The notes under the pieces are model-generated. The model did no database searches. It had not been told where the DNA came from and saw only the letters and a list, made by a program, of their open reading frames with translations. From NCBI RefSeq assembly GCF_003024525.3, contig NZ_CP035934.2, positions 1,860,001 to 1,924,000 of the forward strand: 64,000 nt of DNA, written 5' to 3'. The translations under genes and the position numbers were made by a program. Source of the stretch: Acinetobacter cumulans. GTDB taxonomy: Bacteria > Pseudomonadota > Gammaproteobacteria > Pseudomonadales > Moraxellaceae. This document shows, piece by piece, positions 61,366 to 64,000 of this stretch; the stretch's first letter is position 1, and every line of letters starts with the position of its first letter.

Positions 61366-61998
61366 CTACTCCTCGATGTGCAGATACATCAAATCTGTAG
61401 CACGTGTACCACAAAAATGATTGAGCTGTGCTAAGTCTGCAGTCATCTTCAATAAATCATTCATCGGTAGCTTGAGCGCTTTACATTTGAGTAGTTTAAT
61501 GATGCCACCATGGCTAATCACCAAGGCCTTTTTGAGCTTGTTTTCTTGCATATAAGCCATCATCTGCACGATTGCTTGAGTCACACGTGCATCAAATTGT
61601 GCCAAAGTTTCTGCATTGGGCGGGCTAAATTCAGTCGGTTGCAACCAAAATTTTTCCAGCTGATCAGGCACAGTTTCATATAAAAACTGCGTGCTTTGCC
61701 CTTCCCAGTCGCCAAAATGCATTTCTTGCAATTGTGCTAAGCAATGCACATCTAAATTGAGTTGCCTTGCAACAGACTGTGCAAAACGCTGACAACGCTG
61801 TAGCGGTGAGCTGAAAACAACATCCCAACTTTGCCCCGTCTCAATCGCATTGCGTAGTGTTTGCTGCATCTGCTGCCAGCCATTTTCAGTCAACGCATCA
61901 TCGGTTGAGCCACGTAAAGTGTGGCTCAACTCAGTTTCACCATGACGCATCACATCTAAATGCAGCACATCAGTTGCAATGTCAGACTGACTTGACAT
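61366..61998 (-). CDS. cobC: alpha-ribazole phosphatase CobC (histidine phosphatase)
   Basis: 210 residues. The RHG motif VMRHGETELS, then SSPLQRCQRFA and SHGGIIKLL with the second His. It removes the phosphate of alpha-ribazole 5'-phosphate. The assignment to CobC over other histidine phosphatases rests on its place between cobT and cobS. Stop and start overlap by one base with cobT. Confidence 0.88.
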   Translation of the reverse strand: MSSQSDIATDVLHLDVMRHGETELSHTLRGSTDDALTENGWQQMQQTLRNAIETGQSWDVVFSSPLQRCQRFAQSVARQLNLDVHCLAQLQEMHFGDWEGQSTQFLYETVPDQLEKFWLQPTEFSPPNAETLAQFDARVTQAIVQMMAYMQENKLKKALVISHGGIIKLLKCKALKLPMNDLLKMTADLAQLNHFCGTRATDLMYLHIEE

Positions 61999-63050
61999 TA
62001 GACCTTATCACCGATGACAGCAGCTTCTGCAAATGTGGCCATGTTATTATGCAAACTGCACGCCAGCTTAATTAGGCCAAGTGCTGCACCTGCACCACTG
62101 CCTTCACCCAAACGTAAATTCAGTTTTAATAACGGTTCAGCTTGTAATTCCTCTAATAAACGGCGGTGGCCATATTCGGCAGATTGATGGCCAAATAGCA
62201 TCCATTCACGCACTTGTGGATTTAAACGTACTGCAACCAATGCCGAAACTGTACTAATAAAGCCATCAACGACAATAGGCAGACCTAATTGTGCACAACG
62301 AATATATGCACCTGTCATCGCAACAATTTCTAAGCCACCCACTGCAGCCAAAGCTTTAAATGCATCCTGTTGTACATATTCTTGATGTAATGCCAAAGCT
62401 TGATCGATCACGTGTTTTTTATGCGCCAATTGCTCTGCACGAATTCCTGTGCCTACACCTGTGAGTTTTTCTGCAGATTCATTTAATAAAAAACACGCCA
62501 CAGCAGATGCAGAACACGTATTCCCAATACCCATCTCACCCGCGACATAAATAGACGCCTGCGTAGCAAAGGCTTTTTCGGCACTCAGATAGCCCAATTG
62601 CATGGCCTGTTCGCACTGCTCTTCTGTCATGGCAGCTTGATGTGCAAAATTTGCCGTGCCTTGCATAATGCAGTGGCGCTCTACTCCTGCATAGTCGTAA
62701 GCCTCACCCACAGAACCACAATCAATCACCTGTAAATTGGCATTGTATTCTTTAGCAATCACGCTAATGCAGGCGCCACCAGATGTGAAGTTTTGTAGCA
62801 TTTGGCGAGTAACGGCTTGTGGATAGGCTGAAATATTTTCTTCCATCACGCCATGATCACCTGCAAATATACAAATCCATGGTCGTTCTATAGATGGTTG
62901 TGCTGTATCTTGAAGCGTTGCCAATAACACTGCCGTGCGTTCTAATTCAGATAAAGAACCTGTAGGTTTGGTTAATTGAAGCTGCCTTGCTTCTGCTTGT
63001 TGTTTTGCATTTTCACTAGGCACTTTACATGCACTTAACCACCAACTCAT
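61998..63050 (-). CDS. cobT: nicotinate-nucleotide:dimethylbenzimidazole phosphoribosyltransferase CobT
   Basis: Makes alpha-ribazole phosphate from DMB and NaMN. 350 residues; WICIFAGDHGVMEENISAYPQAVT and MGIGNTCSASAVACFLL, then LRLGEGSGAGAALGLIKLA with the catalytic Glu. Overlaps cobU by four bases. Confidence 0.95.
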   Translation of the reverse strand: MSWWLSACKVPSENAKQQAEARQLQLTKPTGSLSELERTAVLLATLQDTAQPSIERPWICIFAGDHGVMEENISAYPQAVTRQMLQNFTSGGACISVIAKEYNANLQVIDCGSVGEAYDYAGVERHCIMQGTANFAHQAAMTEEQCEQAMQLGYLSAEKAFATQASIYVAGEMGIGNTCSASAVACFLLNESAEKLTGVGTGIRAEQLAHKKHVIDQALALHQEYVQQDAFKALAAVGGLEIVAMTGAYIRCAQLGLPIVVDGFISTVSALVAVRLNPQVREWMLFGHQSAEYGHRRLLEELQAEPLLKLNLRLGEGSGAGAALGLIKLACSLHNNMATFAEAAVIGDKV

Positions 63051-63571
63051 TCTTTATCTCCTTTTAAAATCATGGGAAAACCTGCCACACAAAATACAAC
63101 TTTATCTGCAATTTGGCCCAATTGCTGGTGCAAACGCCCTGTTTCATCAACAAACTTACGGCTGATTTGCCCCATCGGCACAACACCAAGTCCGGTTTCA
63201 TTACTCACCAAAATAATGTCCGATTTTAAGGTCGGTAGCACATCTAATAACTTTTGACATTCGACTACTTGGCATTGCGTTTGCTCATCTTGCATGAGCA
63301 AATTACTCATCCATAAAGTCAAACAATCGACCAAAATAACTTGTCCAGCTTGATCTAATGTTTGCAAACAGGCCGCCAACTGCAAAGGCTCTTCAACTAC
63401 CCGCCAAGTTGAAGGTCGCTGTGCTTGATGATGTGCAATACGCTCAGCCATTTCATCATCCCATGCTTGCGCAGTCGCTATATAAGTCACACTTTTATTT
63501 GCTTGCTGTGCAGTACGTTCAGCTAGACGGCTTTTACCCGATCGTGCACCACCCAATATCAATTGAATCAT
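63047..63571 (-). CDS. cobU: adenosylcobinamide kinase/guanylyltransferase CobU
   Basis: 174 residues. P-loop LGGARSGKSRLAE, the guanylylated His region (AERIAHHQAQRPSTWRVVEEP), VILVDCLTLWMSNLL and VSNETGLGVVPMG. Phosphorylates adenosylcobinamide and adds GMP. The start overlaps the 2'-5' RNA ligase-like gene by four bases. Confidence 0.95.
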   Translation of the reverse strand: MIQLILGGARSGKSRLAERTAQQANKSVTYIATAQAWDDEMAERIAHHQAQRPSTWRVVEEPLQLAACLQTLDQAGQVILVDCLTLWMSNLLMQDEQTQCQVVECQKLLDVLPTLKSDIILVSNETGLGVVPMGQISRKFVDETGRLHQQLGQIADKVVFCVAGFPMILKGDKE

Positions 63572-64000
63572 AGAGAACCTAAGTGAAAATAGTGTTGAGC
63601 CATTAACTCAGCTTGTAATTGCTGGGCATGATAGGTACCAAATGTTAAGGCATCCACCTCAAATTCAAAGCTTTGCTTTGGCACTTCTGCTACTCGCGCT
63701 AAAACTTCATTGCTATTTAACTGATGCCCATACAGACCTAAAGTAATATGTGGACAATAATCTAAAGGTGCGATTTCATTAGAGCAGAGATTCAGCGCCT
63801 GCCGGATTTGTGTTAGGACCTGATCTGGATCTTCAATTTCTACAAATAATGCGCTTTCAAAGCTGTTGATATGGCTAGTTTTGAGTCGAAATTTCTGTAA
63901 TTTCAATTGTTGTAATTGGTGCTGATGTTCTTGTAATTGTTGTACGCTAAAATTATCACTCGCACTGTGCTGAGCGTTCCAAAACCCACAAATATATAGC
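63568..64000 (-). CDS. 2'-5' RNA ligase-like protein, cut by the window edge
   Basis: The frame is open from the right edge to the stop at 63568, giving 143 residues; the true start is outside the window. The 2H phosphodiesterase-like motif HITLGLYG is seen near the C-terminal side, and a first half SHINSFESALFVEIEDPD fits the same family. Upstream residues inside the window (LYICGFWNAQHSASDNF) continue the protein, so a start at the internal TTG (63906) is wrong. The first HxT motif should lie beyond the edge. It is coupled to cobU. Confidence 0.8.
   Translation of the reverse strand, partial: LYICGFWNAQHSASDNFSVQQLQEHQHQLQQLKLQKFRLKTSHINSFESALFVEIEDPDQVLTQIRQALNLCSNEIAPLDYCPHITLGLYGHQLNSNEVLARVAEVPKQSFEFEVDALTFGTYHAQQLQAELMAQHYFHLGSL

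Noticed and set aside
61360..61414. N-terminal extension of CobS to 61414
   Set aside because: It overlaps cobC by 49 bases, while the ATG at 61360 has a GAGGAG site and begins the membrane protein.

Overview
The window reads as chromosomal DNA of an Acinetobacter species (Gammaproteobacteria, Moraxellaceae). This rests on low-GC codon use, Acinetobacter-type gene sets (MetZ, CydP-CydABX-YbgE, a general porin, pyrG-kdsA-eno-ftsB-ispD, tusDCBE) and AT-rich spacers. It is mostly an ordinary housekeeping backbone. There is one intact insertion sequence and a few decayed or poorly characterised patches. No tRNA, rRNA, CRISPR array, prophage or plasmid origin was recognised.

Layout. 0-11 kb: a DUF2057 protein, two adjacent nitroreductase paralogues, ftsY, a divergent pair of M16 proteases (one catalytic, one lacking the zinc motif), several small genes, a CBS-domain protein and a stand-alone trpB. 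11-17.6 kb: a VWA/CoxE-like protein, a MoxR ATPase, a small membrane protein, ycgL, an IS3-family element, rnd, recR and ybaB. 18-23.5 kb: metZ, a PhaC-like hydrolase, a 3-hydroxyisobutyrate dehydrogenase-like enzyme, a YARHG-like secreted protein, a HIT protein and a porin. 23.9-27.3 kb: a complete cytochrome bd operon, cydP-cydA-cydB-cydX-ybgE. 27.4-28.8 kb: an unrecognised secreted protein plus lipoprotein pair. 29-35.3 kb, minus strand: rodA, ispD, ftsB, eno, kdsA, pyrG. 35.5-48.7 kb: a lipoprotein, a LysR/dkgB/MFS cluster, a YheT-like hydrolase, an NTF2-like protein, fadH divergent from a PadR regulator, a hydrolase with a duplicated segment, another LysR, map and brnQ. 49-55 kb: small membrane proteins, an alpha/beta hydrolase, fumC and a galE-like epimerase. 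55-57 kb: about 2 kb nearly empty of genes, with a gene remnant. 57-64 kb: tusDCBE, an HxlR regulator, a FadL-type outer-membrane transporter, and a cobU-cobT-cobC-cobS cluster joined to a 2'-5' RNA ligase-like gene cut by the window edge.

The most informative points are these. (1) Two identical-architecture palindromes, ATGCAA-N4-TTGCAT, lie 42 bp apart between fadH and the PadR gene and are a strong operator candidate. (2) A perfect 93-bp in-frame tandem duplication sits inside an alpha/beta hydrolase. (3) An IS3 element lies between rnd and ycgL and carries a T TTT TTA slippery heptamer at the orfA/orfB junction. (4) A GalE-like protein has Gln where the catalytic YxxxK lysine should be. 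(5) A candidate small RNA near 51.86 kb is suggested by a hairpin followed by an orphan plus-strand terminator. (6) A 5'-truncated gene remnant lies in the 55-57 kb gap. I do not see convincing evidence of a wholly new multi-gene system. The secreted protein plus lipoprotein pair at 27.4-28.8 kb and the MoxR/VWA/membrane-protein group are the least explained clusters.
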